From: Aphelocoma coerulescens
Lineage: Eukaryota; Chordata; Aves; Passeriformes; Corvidae
Direction of reading: 5' to 3'
DNA length: 64,000 nucleotides
Assembly: GCF_041296385.1 (NCBI RefSeq)
Contig: NC_091017.1
Coordinates: forward strand, 48,420,214 to 48,484,213
The position numbers were made by a program, and so were the translations under genes. The notes below the pieces were generated by a model, which saw only the letters and a program-made list of their open reading frames with translations, had not been told where the DNA came from and did no database searches. Positions 12,945 through 27,560 of the stretch are shown here, in pieces (within the stretch, counting starts at the first letter, position 1; every line of letters starts with the position of its first letter).

Positions 12945-15900
12945 GTAAGACTTACACTGAGCAAAGGAGGAATTCACATGAAACATCTTCAATGATGTAT
13001 CATTCTGTTTCCTATATGAGAAACTATTTTTCTCAGAGTGAATGAAACTATTTTTCTCAGAGTGAATGAAAGTCAGTACCATTGGTCCCCAAAATAAAAT
13101 TCCTGCATTGTGTCATCTGAACTTTTTCTAGAACTCAATACTCTTGTGCCTTGGAAATTCCCATTTTGCATAGCTGAATAAATTCAGAACTTTGTTTATG
13201 AGATTAAAAAAGAAATCAGAAAGGAAATAGACTGGTGCAATCTTTTTTACTCCAAAATTTGTTTGAATTACATGCCAACCTATCTTCAACCATAATGATC
13301 TCAGTGCAGCAAGGATTTCTAGCCCCATTTACCCAAACAGCAACATACAATGCAAGTCTACCATACAATTAAAATTACGAATTTTTAATCAGTAGAGGTA
13401 GCCCATCTGGACAATGAATCAATGCACATTTTTGTGGGCATAAATCTAGGCCATGAGCAAGTGATATCTCAATACTGTACAATATATTGTTACTGCACAG
13501 GATCTATTCTATCTCTGTAAGCAGCTTAGTCTGAATGCATTTATAGAACAGAACAGGTCGGTGTTGGGGACCTATCATCCATATTTGTATTTTCAGGAAG
13601 TTTTACTTTGGAGTAGAATTAATCTGAATGACTGAATACTCACTCACAGGTGGAGTACATGTGACATCCTGGAGCAAATCTCCTAGTTAGTTTCATCAAA
13701 AAGGAATACAACTCAAATGCCCCAAGACATGAACCAAAGCAGAGGTAAGTGAGGGCAATCCCTAAAGTATATATAACTTCTGATATATTTTAGGTTTCAA
13801 ATTACCTTCCTATGATTTTTTTAAGGGTATTGACCCATCACAGCCCTAGAAGACATTTTGCAGCACTTCTTGCAGGATGTACATTGTTTCCTTCATCTGC
13901 AAGTCTCTGACAATTCATCAAACTAGAGAAAAACACATCAGTTTTGGACTAAAATATACAAATACTGTATTATCAAAATTCAACAAGTAAGACAATTGCA
14001 AACTGATTACATTTACTGATAGATTCACTTTAGCCTCTTCTTTCTTGATTTTGCAGGCAAAAGTGTGGAAAAATACTAATGAACAAGTCATTGGATTTCT
14101 GATTTTCCACATGTAATCAGTTCCTCCATCAATAAACCATTTTCATTAAAGGTTAACAGAGCCATGGAGTTTTGTAGCTATTATGTTTTCCCCTTCTGGC
14201 AATTAGTCAATGGAGGATATTTTAGTAACCCACTAACCAAGAAATGCTTTTATGACAAGAAGTTTTAAGGTGGGAACAAGGATAGCTAGGTGGAAATTAT
14301 TCTCTGAAGAAACTGAATTGTGAACTTTTGGAAGGGTAAAAATAGCAGGAAGGTATAAGGCAAGATGCTGTTTTAAAAAATATATTCCTTATTTTGTTGC
14401 CTATGATTTTTTTCCTGTTAATGAGGTCTTTATACAAACACATTTACTGCCTGTATAATTTGTATCACTTTGCATTTCACAACTGCATCCAGCTCCTAAT
14501 GCTGAAACATCCTCAGTTAAAGTCACCTGTGCTCATCTGGGTACCTGACCTCTGTGGTCATCAAGAGCATGACTAAAGGGAAACTGGCTTCTCCTGTTGT
14601 CTTAAATCCCATTCATAGGCACCCATAATTACACACCCTATCAGTCTACTGACAGGCATGCCAATGAGTATTAGACTATTACTTTATTTCAATCTCTTTT
14701 AACTTTAATATTTCTCCATATAATAGATATATAAATATATTATAAAATTAAATACTCTCAGCACTAGAAGTTCATAATGTAAACACAATTCTCAGGACAT
14801 TTTAATTCCCCATGATGAAATCTGAAGAAAATTGCAGGTGGCTTTGCCAGAAAAGGAATAAATTTTCAAGTGATTCTGTAAAATTTGTATGAACCAGAAA
14901 GACTTTTTCATATGATTAAGGTGCAGGTTTTTTTATCATACTGCTGAGCTTAGAAACAAGTTCAAAGGTCTGCGTCTGTTCCTTGCTAAACTCCCCAGTT
15001 GGACACCCTGATGGAAGAATAAATAATTTAAAATGAAAAAGTTTTGCCTAAGGTCAGTGAAATTTCTGATGTTGATACAAAGAGCCATGGGCTTCCTTCC
15101 CAAACACAAAATGTGTGTGGCAACTCATTAAAATTCTAGGCCATCTATTCTTTAAAGCAAACTAGAGGTTTTCAGGTTCGTCTCCTCGCTATTTGTGGGA
15201 TTTTACAAAGACCTGCTATTCTCTCTCACCTGCAGGCTTGTGTAGCAAGCTTTTGGTAGGGAGGCTTTTCAGCCAGATAGCTCTTGGAAATAGCTCTTAA
15301 TTTCGGTGTATCATTCCAGTATCAACGCAAGCAAGAGAGGAGTTCATCAGCCTTATTTTCGACTGGTCTGAGTTATTCTGTGAATCCCAGCCAGAGCTGA
15401 TACAAAAGATAAATCCGAGCATTTTCTAAGGCAGATCCTGCTCTCCCTTCTGTATGTCTTTTGTTTCTATTACACTGTCTCTAGCTCTGAGATGAATTTT
15501 TGCAGCTGCTCCATGAAGTTGCTTGGCAAACTGAGACAGCAGAAAAACAACCAGAAGGAATAAAAGAGCAGGCTGATTCTTTAACTTCATTGACTGATCA
15601 GTGAGGCTTGTGAGAGACATTAAACTCATTTAAATACACCTTTATTTATAAAATAAAACAATTTCCATCAAATGAGAGTAAAATAAAGCTTAGTACTAGA
15701 GATATATTTTCCTTATAAGAAACAATGGATAAGTATTTTAAAGGAAGAGTATAACAAAAAGAAACCCAAAGATTTCTGGGGAAAAATCACTGCAAATTTG
15801 GTGGGTTCTGTTTTTTTCCTAAAAGAAAAAGGATCCTTTTAAAGATGATACAATTGAAAGAACAAAAGAAACTTTGGTCTCCAAAGAACATAAAAGCATC

Positions 15901-18900
15901 TGGTATCTAAAAAGAATTACAGTGTTACAGGTTTTTGTCTTTAAAGCCATGTTCATATTCAGTCAGGACTTGTTATACCTGAAATGTTTTATATGTAACT
16001 AAGAAGGTGTGGATTCTATAGTTTTATGGTAAGCACAGGCATGACCCTTTGAAGAAATTTAATACAGTAATAGGAAATACCATTCCCCCTATTTGACTGT
16101 AGACAGAAAATGCATATATTTTATACAGGATTATTTTCAATTAACACAGTCCCTTCAGTTAGTTCACTACACATTATACTTACACTATCCCAAAACAGAA
16201 GTAGAAAAATATACCTGGGGAATTGAACAGAACATTTTAGTTATGTTGAGTATTTTTTACACACATCAAAATACACTTATTAAAGGAGAAGAAGCCACCT
16301 TTTTGAAACTCCAGGACAACCTCTGACATGGAGAAAAAACTCAGAAGGAAACAGGGTGGTTTTCTGAAAATAGTAAGATAACACTTAAAATGCTAAATAA
16401 GTAGTGCTGTATTTGGCTGGGAAAAACAAAAAAAAATTTAAAAGTAGACACTTTAGATGTTAAAGAGTTACAGGTTACAGGTTCAAGTTCCTTCTGAGCA
16501 GAAGAACTCTCAGGGAAAGTAAAAACTGTCATTTGTCTCTGTACAAAAATTCACAGTAGATGAAAGAAAGGGTAGATTTGTGTTCAGCCCTTCCTCCTTT
16601 TCTCACTTTTTTTCACTTTTTGAAAAGCAAACCTCAAAAACATATCAGCCACTCATATTGAGTTGAAGCACTTGACCTTAAGTCTGATAACCTAAAAGCC
16701 ATCTTCTATCTTCTCTGCTGGAAATGTGGTTGGTTTCATTGTCTGCGTGCTCAAAAAGTATGGACGTGGGTGTTGAAAGAACACACAACTTGCAGTGTTG
16801 AACCAGAAGGAAAATACTTCTTGAATGAAGTAAATTAATACTTTCATTATCTGCGGGTATATTTCACTTATTTGTTATTATAGAAATAACTCTAGCTACC
16901 TATAACATAAAGAGGCTTACATGTTCTCTAAGGCCCTTCTGCACTATGCTCCTTGCATAATCTGCAGTTGTGATCATTATCACCAATAACAGCAGAATGC
17001 AGATCAACATATATATTTAACACTGTGATTAGAAGTACTCATCACAAATTATATAATTCATTGACCAGAACATGAAAATTGCAAGTTATGATGCAATATT
17101 CTTTTAAACTATACACCAAATAAGGGAATTTTTTCATTTGCTAAATGAAAGGATCATTACAAAGATATATGTCAACTACATTGTGACAAGTTTAGCTCTT
17201 AGATCATTTCACTCATCTCTATATATAATTTCTAACTATACCAGTTCTTACAGGTGCTCTATGAATGTTAAATATCTTTAAATTACCATCACTTGAGAAA
17301 TATAACTCATTCCATTCCACTACTTGGAAATATGAATCTGTAATAAATTATGATATTACTGTTTTTTCTCAAAATGGAGGACAGATCATGATATAGTCAC
17401 CAAACCAGAGAAAATTAACTTCCAGTTCAGGTGGTCCCTAATGCATACCATATACATTTCTTTATCAGTCTTTCAACTCTGATTATCAAAGTACAAAGGT
17501 TTTTCTAGCTACCAGCTTTAAAAGTATTTGCCAAAGTTGAAGAATGTATTAAAGACAATATTAATATTCATCACTTTCTTGTCATTCATAATGCACTGTA
17601 CTAAACTAACAACTGTATCTCAAATATCTAAGAATGGTCTTGAATTAAATAAACATGACGCAACATATCCTGATGTAAAAATGGTGTGGCTTTTTCTCAG
17701 ATTGATTTTTTGCTGTGGTAAACATCTGCATTTCAAGTCACCCAAGCTGCTGTTCTTTGTTTGGGTATACCAGAACTAGAGACATTGAGTTTTGAAATGT
17801 CTTTGCATTAAAAAAAACATATTTAACAAATCGAACATAAATATATTTTAAGCAAAATACCAAACAAGTGAAAATTTTACCAAGCTAGTGAGAAAAGAAA
17901 AACATATTTCTGGGGACATATTTCTAGATCAAAGTCCCATATAGAAAACATTATGTGAAAAATCTCTCTTCTAATACATCAATACATCATTTCCTTTGTT
18001 AGCTCCCAGTGTGGTGCTTTTCTAATTGCAAGCTAAATGTAGAGAGCCAACAGATGAATTAAATATTCCTGTTATCCCAAGTCAGTTATGTCCCACTGGG
18101 TGATTCCCAGAATTGGATACATACACACTCTTAGGAGGTGTGTTAAAGTCAAAAATCAATGCACAGGAAGGAACCTGATGTTTTCCAAGCTTCAGGAAGG
18201 AATTTAGACTTGAAGCCAGTCCAGGAAAAAAAAATCACAAGTATTAGAATTACCAGTTTGCAATTCAATTATTAAAGACCAGCAAACCGTGTGGAATTTT
18301 TTTTAATGCGCAATTACTATTCAGTGTTCAGAACTCTAGGTTTTCTGTTTAAAAGAGCAGTAAATTTAGGGCTAATGATTTGAAAATAGTGTTTGATATT
18401 TTTCCATTCTTTTTAAATTGATTTATTATAATAAAGCAATGATTTTTTCTGTTTCTTTAAGTCAGATATTGATATTAATGCTACTGCTTTGCCTTAATGG
18501 AAATATTGGCAAATTGTAACTTTACAAAGAGATTTAAATCTACAAATAAAAACCAAATGTGTTAGATACAAATGGCATGTACCTAAGTGGGGCTGCTGAA
18601 AAACTGTTAGTTTTATTTAGTTTCCAAGGAAATCCATGGCATTTGTGACAATAAAACAAAAAATACTGTTGAGACCATGCTTGTAGAATATGACATTTTC
18701 AAGGAACGTATTTTACAGAGACCCTAGACTCTTCCAAAAAATACAGAATCTTTTATCTAAAAGTTTTCCATATTTGCTATTGAATTTGTGGATAAGTATT
18801 AACATCACGAATAGAAGCAAGTAAGCATGGATTAGTATGCTGAACCAAATTTCTGTTGTGGATTAAAAACCTGTTGTTGTAATGTAAGTGCTAATTGATA

Positions 18901-20439
18901 TTTAATTTGTCCATTAATAATGTTGCTAAATCTCTTCTTCCTTATTAAATGGCCTAGCATTCTAAACATAAACAGGAAGTATTGAAAAAACCCCAAAACC
19001 TGATCTTTGAGCAGCCTAGAAAGCATAAAATCATTATGTATGATATGAAATACAATTATATGTGTTACATAACATGGTCCCACTTTCTGAAACAAATGTC
19101 AGTGTGATGTTTTCTTTAATAGTGACAGGATCAGGCCAAAGTTATTAAAATGCAAGTAACATTACAAGTTAATTGCTCGCTAGCCAGGACGTGCAAGATT
19201 TCAGGTTGAAACCATAATGCCATGGGCATTGTGCACCATGGCAAGATATCATTCCAAGATCACAAAAAACATTGAAATATAAATGTGCAGAATCACTACC
19301 ACCTTCCCAAAAGAGAAAACATCTTGCAGTAGTGTGGATATCTTTCAGTCCTCACCAGCAGGTACAGGGCAGAAAATTCCTAATTGTACAACAGAAACAC
19401 AGCTGGGTTGTAGCATTCTTCTGGTTTTGGATAAGCTTCTTTGCAACCCCAAAAATGAAGAGCAGTATACAAAGGCACTACCTAAAATTTGTGTAAGCCT
19501 CAATTCAAAACATTAGAGAACTTTTTCTCATTTCAGCCCTTGCTGATTAGAAGAAATGTAATGCTTTTAAATCCAAAATGTGATACTAAGTAAAGGACCT
19601 TTAACCTTAAACAGAGCAGGAATATTTCATGTAATTTCATATATTACCTTACATGGGTTTTCTTGTTCCTTCCTGCACAATATGTAAAATACATATTCAT
19701 ATAAAATCAGCTTTGTGAGTCACTGCTTTAAGCCATCATTGATTGATGTCTATAAAATAGTATATGCATCTTTAAAAAAATCTATTCTACCGCATAAAAA
19801 TTATAATTTATTTAAAAGTAAGTTTCACTGTACAATTCACTGGCTGTAAAACACATTCACAATCAGATTAGTGAAAGGCATGGTTCAGCCTGTCATCCTT
19901 TGGTTACAGTAGATTTGCTGATGTCATATCAAAAGGCTCATTTGCAATCCTATTTTCCAGTTTTAATTACTTATGTAGACCAGAGAACAAATTCAGTCCT
20001 TCCAGTATTAATTCAGCCATTTCCTTTCGGTACTGCATGTTCTCTATAACAAATGCAAAAATTATGTTGCACTGGCTGTTACCTTATTCAAAATGGAATG
20101 TTAACTGATATAATTCTGCAGTTTTAAGTATATTCTCTTGAAAAATCTAAATTAAACATCTTTTTTTTTCCCAGCACACAGGTAGCAGCAGATTCAAATT
20201 AGGAGATTCTGATCTCTTTACCACACTTTCGGACATGACAGTTTTCTTCTTCAGTCTCCTTTCCACAAAAAATAACTGGAGCCACCATTCTGTTACCTAT
20301 ATTCTAAACAGTACATTAATGATAACCATATTACCCAAGAGTTAGCTCTACATGCTAGTTCTTCCTAAGCTTTCCGTGCTAAAATTTTCCCTTTATTTTT
20401 AGCTAGCAAGTAACTGGGGCAGCAAACATAAAAAAACTG
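12945..20439. other. AT-rich non-coding DNA, no gene seen
   Basis: Contains the 24-bp tandem duplication (13020-13067), an isolated good donor-like site (CAGAG/GTAAGT at 13745) whose preceding 95 bp is closed in all frames, and an 8-bp inverted repeat (19218-19243). Very AT-rich islands lie at about 14700-14755. No recognised repeat family. Confidence 0.6.
13020..13067. repeat. Perfect 24-bp tandem duplication
   Basis: The unit beginning GAAACTATTTTTCTCAGAGT occurs at 13020-13043 and again at 13044-13067 without a mismatch, followed by the first four bases of a third copy. Perfect identity suggests a recent slippage or duplication event, likely variable between individuals or related species. 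Confidence 0.95.
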
Positions 20440-21170
20440 AAGTTCTGGTGCGAGCACGAGAAACCTAATTACCCCAGCCACAACATCATTGTGGGAGAGA
20501 TCCAAAACCAGGTATCAGCACCCCTAAAGAAAACCCAAACAAAACTGTATCAATTGTGTAGCTGAGGTTTATTAAGCATAGCAACAGTTTATCAATAGTG
20601 GCACAAAAATGGCAATTTTACTGTGACAAAATGAATGCCAAGCTTCTGTTTTTACATATTACTGGTCTTTCCTACTCTTTCCTTTCTCTCCTTGTGCACA
20701 TCACCAGTTAGCATGATCAGCCACCCGAGTTCAGCAGATGCTCCCGCCGTACTTCAGGGATGTTGCCATTTCGTCATGTTTACAGGTGTGTTCTTTAAAG
20801 CACTGCAGAGAATTACACTGAGCACAGTTTTGCAGCTGAGTCTTCTGCTGTCCCCACAGAGAGGCAGATGGACGATGATTCCTCTTGCTGTCAGGGTTTA
20901 GTCTTTCTTGGGAAGACTTCTGGGCAAACAGCCCAGAACAGCAGCAATCCAGGGATGAGCTACTCGGTACTAAGTAAACTTGGAAAAGGACGTGTTGCCT
21001 ATGCCACCCCATGGAATGCTGAAGCCTGACCTGTCACTACTGTGTGCTGACACCATATGGTGAGTACCAGACCTGACAAGTCATCTACCACGCTGTAGGA
21101 GGTGCTGTCCTTGCTCAGTGCAGGTGTTATGTACTTGTACACAAAGCACCACTGCACAACAAAGGAGAAA
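20440..21170 (-). other. Unexplained GC-richer block, possible old retroelement or pseudogene
   Basis: This stretch is richer in G+C and CpG (GCGAGCACGAG, CCCGCCGTAC) than its flanks. On the minus strand an AATAAA signal (complement of 20568-20573) lies about 130 bp from the left end. One minus-strand frame stays open for a 93-codon stretch (20731-21012), and other frames read in short open runs broken by stops. That fits either a decayed coding copy or an LTR with its poly(A) signal. I cannot match it to a family, no poly-A tail follows the signal, and no clean TG...CA ends or target duplication were found. Confidence 0.3.
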
Positions 21171-24100
21171 GGCAGCTTAATCTCAGGAGTAGGAGAAAAC
21201 TTTGGGGATTTCCTTCTAGTGTGCTAGTATAAAATGCCTGTTTGCTTCAGGCTTAATGAACTGCCCATATCACAGACACATTCCAGTTTAATTCAGTACA
21301 GAGAAATAATCTTTGTAAAAACTCTGTAGCTCACAATGTATGGAAGTTCTATCATGGTAATGTGGTGATAATAGTCCTTTCCATTTTGTAATACTACAAA
21401 AAAAAATTATCTGAGAAGACACTTCACCTACTTATTTCAGTGCTTGTGTTAAATATTATTGTATTAGAAAACATTTAACTGAGTTCCACTAGGAGTTTGG
21501 AGAGGATTAAGGGCACCTTTTAAAGGAACAATTCAGATTTTATCTTGGCGTCAATGGTAATTATAAAACTTCTGCCCTCAAGTTAGATTTCATCATAACA
21601 GAAAAATTACAAATGAGAAAAATAATCTTCTCTCAATGCTGAAATTTGTTTAGTTAAGTTTCACTGGGTTTACAAAATCTTTATATATACCTGTACTCTC
21701 TTTCAATACCTTTTCCCATCATTAAGTAATAATTTGTAATGATAATTAATATTGATGTGAAGAAATTTGTCTTCCCTGAAGTCATCCCTAAAATTATTAT
21801 CAGAGGAAAAAAGAAAACTAAATAGGGTTTTGCCTGAAAATGCTCATTAAATCTTTGTAACAGTAGGAATACTGTTCTTAAGGCAGCCCTTTCACTGAAA
21901 GAAGGTCTGTATTAAAGCATCCATGATATTAAGCAAGGCCTGAAATGCAGAACCTTTCTGGAAGACTGTATTGCTCCAAGACATTAATGAGAAGTCTGCC
22001 CTGCAGGCAGCATGTGCTTTGGCATGACTTCAGCTGCAGCAGAAATTTGTCTTGGACACATAGTCATATCAGAAGAAAAGTGATTTTCTGTCTAATGTTA
22101 CAAATAGACGAAAGATAAGGCTTGCTCCCATAAAAGAACTCAGATACTCAGACAAATGCCCTTTTTTAATAACACCACTGAAATCTTATGACACAGAACA
22201 GTTCTCCCAGCATCACACAAGAGAGAGATTTCTGATTGTTGCACAAGAGAAACTATTACATTTTTGGTTTACAATTTATATAGTGGATTCATGAACAACA
22301 GAAAAAACAGCTCAACAGATAACTACATAACTACAGACTGGATGGGACAACAGAAATAAAGGATGCGTTCAGAATATATGTTTGCTAAGTATCTGTCCTT
22401 TCCCAAGCATGCTAGGACATACTTTTGGAATTTCTTCAGTTTGCCTGCATAGGCTCATAGCCTTGCATGCTGCCACTCTCAGACTAAAGTGTACATGGCA
22501 CTCTATGTGTTCTGCTAACACCTCCTGTTATTCTTCTTTCCCTAAATCTGGAGCAACAGCTGATCGGTATCCTCCTTTGTTATTTTTTCCCTTTTATCTC
22601 AGCCCAGTACTTTGAAAGTTATTATATATCCTCTTTTACCTCTTTAATTTTCAACAAAAGTTTGGGTTACACATAAATACCTATGATTCCCTTACTCTGC
22701 ATCTTCTTTTGTTAAATGTGAGCTCATAAAATCAACTGACATTTAAGGAATGAACCTGCTGTAGTTTGGAGTAGTGCTGGCCTATGCAATAAATATAATC
22801 TGTCTCAAAGTAGGCAAAGAAAAAAAAGCAAGAAGTGAGGCTGAATTAATCTACATATTTGCTGACTTGCCTGAGACTACAGTACTGTATTGAACTAGAC
22901 TTTAGAAAAGCATAATTTTCATTTGATTATTCAAGGCAAGTACTACCAGCACAACCATCTTTTAATTTGATGCCAGATGGTTGTTTGTACTCTGCTTTTC
23001 TCCCATAGCATGAGGCACTGATGAGGTTGAAAATCAATGCCTTTCACTATATTCTCGCCTCTGTCGTTGCCTGCTGTCTAAAATCACTCCCAGCCACCAT
23101 TAAGAAGACAGCTGAAGCCCCTTTCAGGAATGCCTACCTGCCTGAAATTTCTTTCTTACCAAATTTCCCTTACCTATGTGTGAAAATGACATCAGTATGA
23201 TGCCAAGGGTTACTCTCTTCTCAGCCATAATAAAAGCCGATTAATATAATTATCATTTTGCTAAAAAGGAAAGGTTGATACATGTGAGACAGAAAATCAT
23301 CCGATTTCATTCTCATTCTGGCTGCACAAGACTGAGAAGTAATGGGGAAGTAATTTCCAGTCTCAAACGAGGAAGCTGAACTCATGAAAGACTGATGTTT
23401 GTACTGAAGCCCTCTCAACTTCTATATAGAAAAAGCCAGAGGAAGGATCCCTTCCTTGTGTCTCATTATCCCCATCTTCCTTACTTCCTATTCCAAGACT
23501 TCCCGACCAGATTGCTGGTAGAAATGTAATTCTCTTATCTAGCTATACCTTGCAACTTAAAGGGAAAAGGTTCTGCCCTTTCCTCCTCTGCTGGCTGGTA
23601 AAACTCCTTTCTTCTTTAAAGTCTGCTGCACTGAATCTCATATATTGGTGTTCCTGGAGCCATATTTTAAATTACAAGGAGTGAAAATTTCTGTAGAATC
23701 CATTACACTAACCCTTCTGAAACAGGCTGATAAACAGCTGATCCTGTGTGTGTTACTGAGTATCTCATGAGGGTAATTTACAGTTCCTCAGAGAAAACTG
23801 AGGTGAAATAGCCCCTGCCCGTGTTTCCTCTCAGAAAGCATATAATGCAACGTCCCAAGAATATTAGCAGCTGTAATATTTTCCTTCTACCAATTGCAGC
23901 CAGGTGGAATAAACATGAACATTCACACTCACACAGCTGAGGGTTTTACCTTGTCTGCAGTGTCAGCAGGGCATGTGTCTGACTAACAGAAGTACCACAC
24001 AGTGAAGTCTCCTGGCTGTTAAATCCAGGTCTGTGGGACAATTTGTAGCACATGGGGTGCTAACCATGCAGTCCATATCAATTGATTTCTGTTACTCTAT

Positions 24101-24704
24101 CTTGACCTAAATCCATCTATGAATTTAACAGAACCAAAGCGTTTCTGTTAAAGTATGTCATGCTGATGTTTGTACTTCATCTTGCATCATACCAGTGCAT
24201 GTTTAATGTTACTAATCTTACACAACATACTATACATATTTTCTTGAGGCAACTCCTGATTTTTTAAATTATTCTGTATTATCTGCTTGACCATTTATAC
24301 CAGAATATATCATACTTTTCTGTCTTAACTTTAACATCTTACCTGTAATACATATTTTGTAACAATCTTAGAAGCTTTCGTGGTCTACTGGATGTTTCTT
24401 ATTGTGTTTCCGGCACTTAATACTATACCATTTGTGTAGCAGAAAACAAACTTTAGAAGCAAAGGTAGAAAACCCAATACACTGTTTTGGATAATGTCAA
24501 GGCTATTAACTGTACTGTGCCACTCTTTTCAATACCCAAATCCTTACCTGCATTCAGTGGACCAGATACAATTCACCACTAATTCCATTTCGTATGTCTG
24601 AGGTGAATTCACTAATTATACTTTATTTTATATTCTATGTGAGAAAGAGAGTTGTTGACACCCAGTCAAACTTATATTTTTCCTTTCACTTCCTTACATT
24701 TAGG

Positions 24705-24760
24705 ATATAAAAATAAAAATAAATATAAATAAAAATATAAATAAAAATAAATATAAAAAA
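24705..24760. repeat. (ATAAA)n/(AATAT)n AT-rich microsatellite
   Basis: About 56 bases made only of A and T, in units ATAAA and ATATAAA. Low complexity and probably length-variable. Confidence 0.85.
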
Positions 24761-27543
24761 GAACCCTATCCTTACACATGACTAAATGGAAAATCCCATT
24801 CACTAAGCTAAGTATTTTCAATTTCTGTCATTCTCTCTGCAAATGTTCAGAAGTCACCAGAAATAAGGATGAACCCCAGATTCAGATACACCCCCTACAA
24901 TCCTTTAAATTTAGATGCAGCCCTTTTAATCACTTTGAGTTTTGACCTCATGATTTGAAATGAGTAACATCTGTGTTGCCATCATATATACATTTTCTTT
25001 TAATTTCTCTGATTACCTAACCTGTGCTGTTTAGTGTTCCAGGCCAGCTTTGTTTTGTTAAGCCAGTATTTGCCAATTAGTAAAGGACCGTTTCCTTCTG
25101 CAACTGTTAATGAGAACAACAGTTAACCCTGTATTGCCTAGCAAAGTAACTGTGGTCCTGATAGATACAGAACAGCTTATATTCTGCTTTGTATTCCAGT
25201 TCAATAAAGATTTTTATTAATAATAGAGGATTTTTATGAATTAAAGATGAAAAATCATACTCTGACATGATTTTTTTATTGGTCCCTTAGCACAGTTTTT
25301 TTTTCTGAACCATCTACTCATGTTAAAGAACATTTGCAGTGATATATACATAAACCCTGATTAAGCTATTTGAGTTCTAACTGCTAATGATGCAATTAAG
25401 CAGTCCTTGTACTGTGGTAGGTTGTTTCTTTTTCAGAAGCAGGTTGTTCACCCTGCCTCCTTTCAGAGAGACCATCTTTTCCCTCTGAAAGAAGCCATTT
25501 TCAGTTGCTTATATAAAAAAAATCTCAAAATGTAACTACTTGAGCTCCTATTCTCTATGGTGAATGTCTGGCTCAAGCTTTTGAGGAAAACACAGTCAGA
25601 ATGGATATTAAAAAATTAGGCTGGGGAAATTACATTTTTATAATGTTAAATCTCATAACTTGACATTTTGACAAAGCATACTTTCAATGTATCACTATTT
25701 AACCATTTATAAGCAGGGTTGGGAATTTTTGCCTGAGAGCAGCTGTTAAGTAGTCCAGCCTGGTTTCCCTCTGAAAAATCAGTCTGCTTTTTTGACCGAG
25801 TTGTAAACTGTTGAAAAGAGAGAGTTTGCACATATTCAGATTTAGGAATATAATTCTCTGTGTGTACTAAGTATCCTTACACTCCATATCAGTGTGCAGT
25901 GCACATACTGTCCTCACTGAAAGCCCAGCCAGGAACAGAAGTGACTCTCAGTGTTAATCTCACAGATTGAACATGCTTGCTGTAGATAAAGACTTGTTCA
26001 GAGAAACTACGTCTGAAATTGGAAGCAGGCGGTGGAACTGACAGAGGGAAAGAGAAGGACAGATATTGAGATACCTGCTGAGATAACTGAGCTACAGGTA
26101 AGTTTTGTCAAACACAAAAAGTATGTTAAACCCTCTGAAAATGAAGACTTTTACTACCAGTGCATTTTCACATAAATACAGGGAAATATATCTTACAAAA
26201 ACTATTCCATAGTATAGAATTAAATGGTGCAGAATATAATTTATGCTATCAGTAATCTTCCTCAGATACTATTAATTACTGCATAGACATTGTGCAACAT
26301 TTGTAAATCCATTTAAGAATTTTATTTGATTTACAGTGGAAAATAGTCCCTGTAGGAAAGACTTCCCTCCCCAGCAGAGTAACTGAACAGGACCAGCTCC
26401 CTCCATCAAATATTTCCTGAGGGGTCCATAGCATTCAAATATGAAGATTGTGTCTTAGAAAAGTGAAAGAGTCTGATAAAAACTGAAAAGTTGCTGAAAT
26501 AATGGGATAAAGGCTGGCATAAAGCAGAAACTACCAGCTTTGTGCCAAACAGACAAACAGGAGATCTTCACAGGCTTGTAGGTATTTACAGATTGTAGAC
26601 ACTATAACGCCTCCAGAAAAAAGAAATTAATTTTAAAAGTTGGGAAACCTACTGATTTCTCATTGAAAATGAGTTCTTTCCTGCCAATTTTCAATATACA
26701 ACTGGTATTGCTCTGCTGTCTCAGAGCTGATTTCCCAAATGTTAAGCTATTCAGATTCATTCAAATCATGAATATTCTCATTTCTAAGCAGCACTCACTC
26801 AGAGTCAGTCCTTTAGTACTATCTTACTTGGGGTTGCACTTTGTTTTCTGAAATGCTGGCTGGATTGGTCCCTACTGGAACTGGTTCCTTTTGTCTGGGT
26901 ACCATCTAGACGTAGAAATAGTTCAGTTTTAAGAACTCCTAAAATTAAATTATCACAGATAAAGTTGGACAATATTTCATAGCCTTTGCCAAGGACAGAA
27001 ATCAAGTCACTTTGTTACTCATGTAATGGTCTGGTTCATGTTATTGTACAATGGTCTTAATCAGTAAAATCCGAACTAGAGCCAGAAGTTTTATGAATTT
27101 TTTATTCTGAAATGGTGAAGTCCCTGTTCATGCCAGTTTCGTGTTTGTTTTTTTTTAATATCCTATGACTTCCAAATATTTTGTGCCAATTAAATTTTAT
27201 GGTTTTTTACTCTAAAGGAACGAAGAGACTGATCTGTGCTGAAAAAGACAACCCAAGCTCTGAAAGTATCTCTAATCTAGGCACACCTGTGTGTCTTTAT
27301 ATTATCAAGTCCCTAGATATGTCCTATTTTATCACAGTCCTATTTTACAGGAACCATACTAACAAAAATAATTTCCAAGGACTGATGAACTGTGTGTGAT
27401 TCTTATGAAAATGTACATACTTGGGAGGTAACTTGGGCAACGTTTTCTGTTGCAAAACACTTAGGATAAGTTACAAATAAATTTTAATCCACTCTTTAGC
27501 CTGAAAAATCTATTAAAACAAACCAACCACAAGAAAAACCAGA

Positions 27544-27560
27544 GCAAACAAACAAACAAA
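27544..27560. repeat. (CAAA)n repeat
   Basis: Four CAAA units in an AC-rich stretch (27510-27600) lacking G. Short microsatellite. Confidence 0.75.

Noticed and set aside
13650..13744. Candidate exon ending at a strong donor (CAGAG/GTAAGT)
   Set aside because: All three plus-strand frames contain stops, and a lone donor-like site is expected by chance.
19218..19243. TGCCATGG ... CCATGGCA inverted repeat
   Set aside because: The 8-bp arms around a 10-base loop each contain the self-complementary CCATGG, which makes such pairs easy to get by chance.
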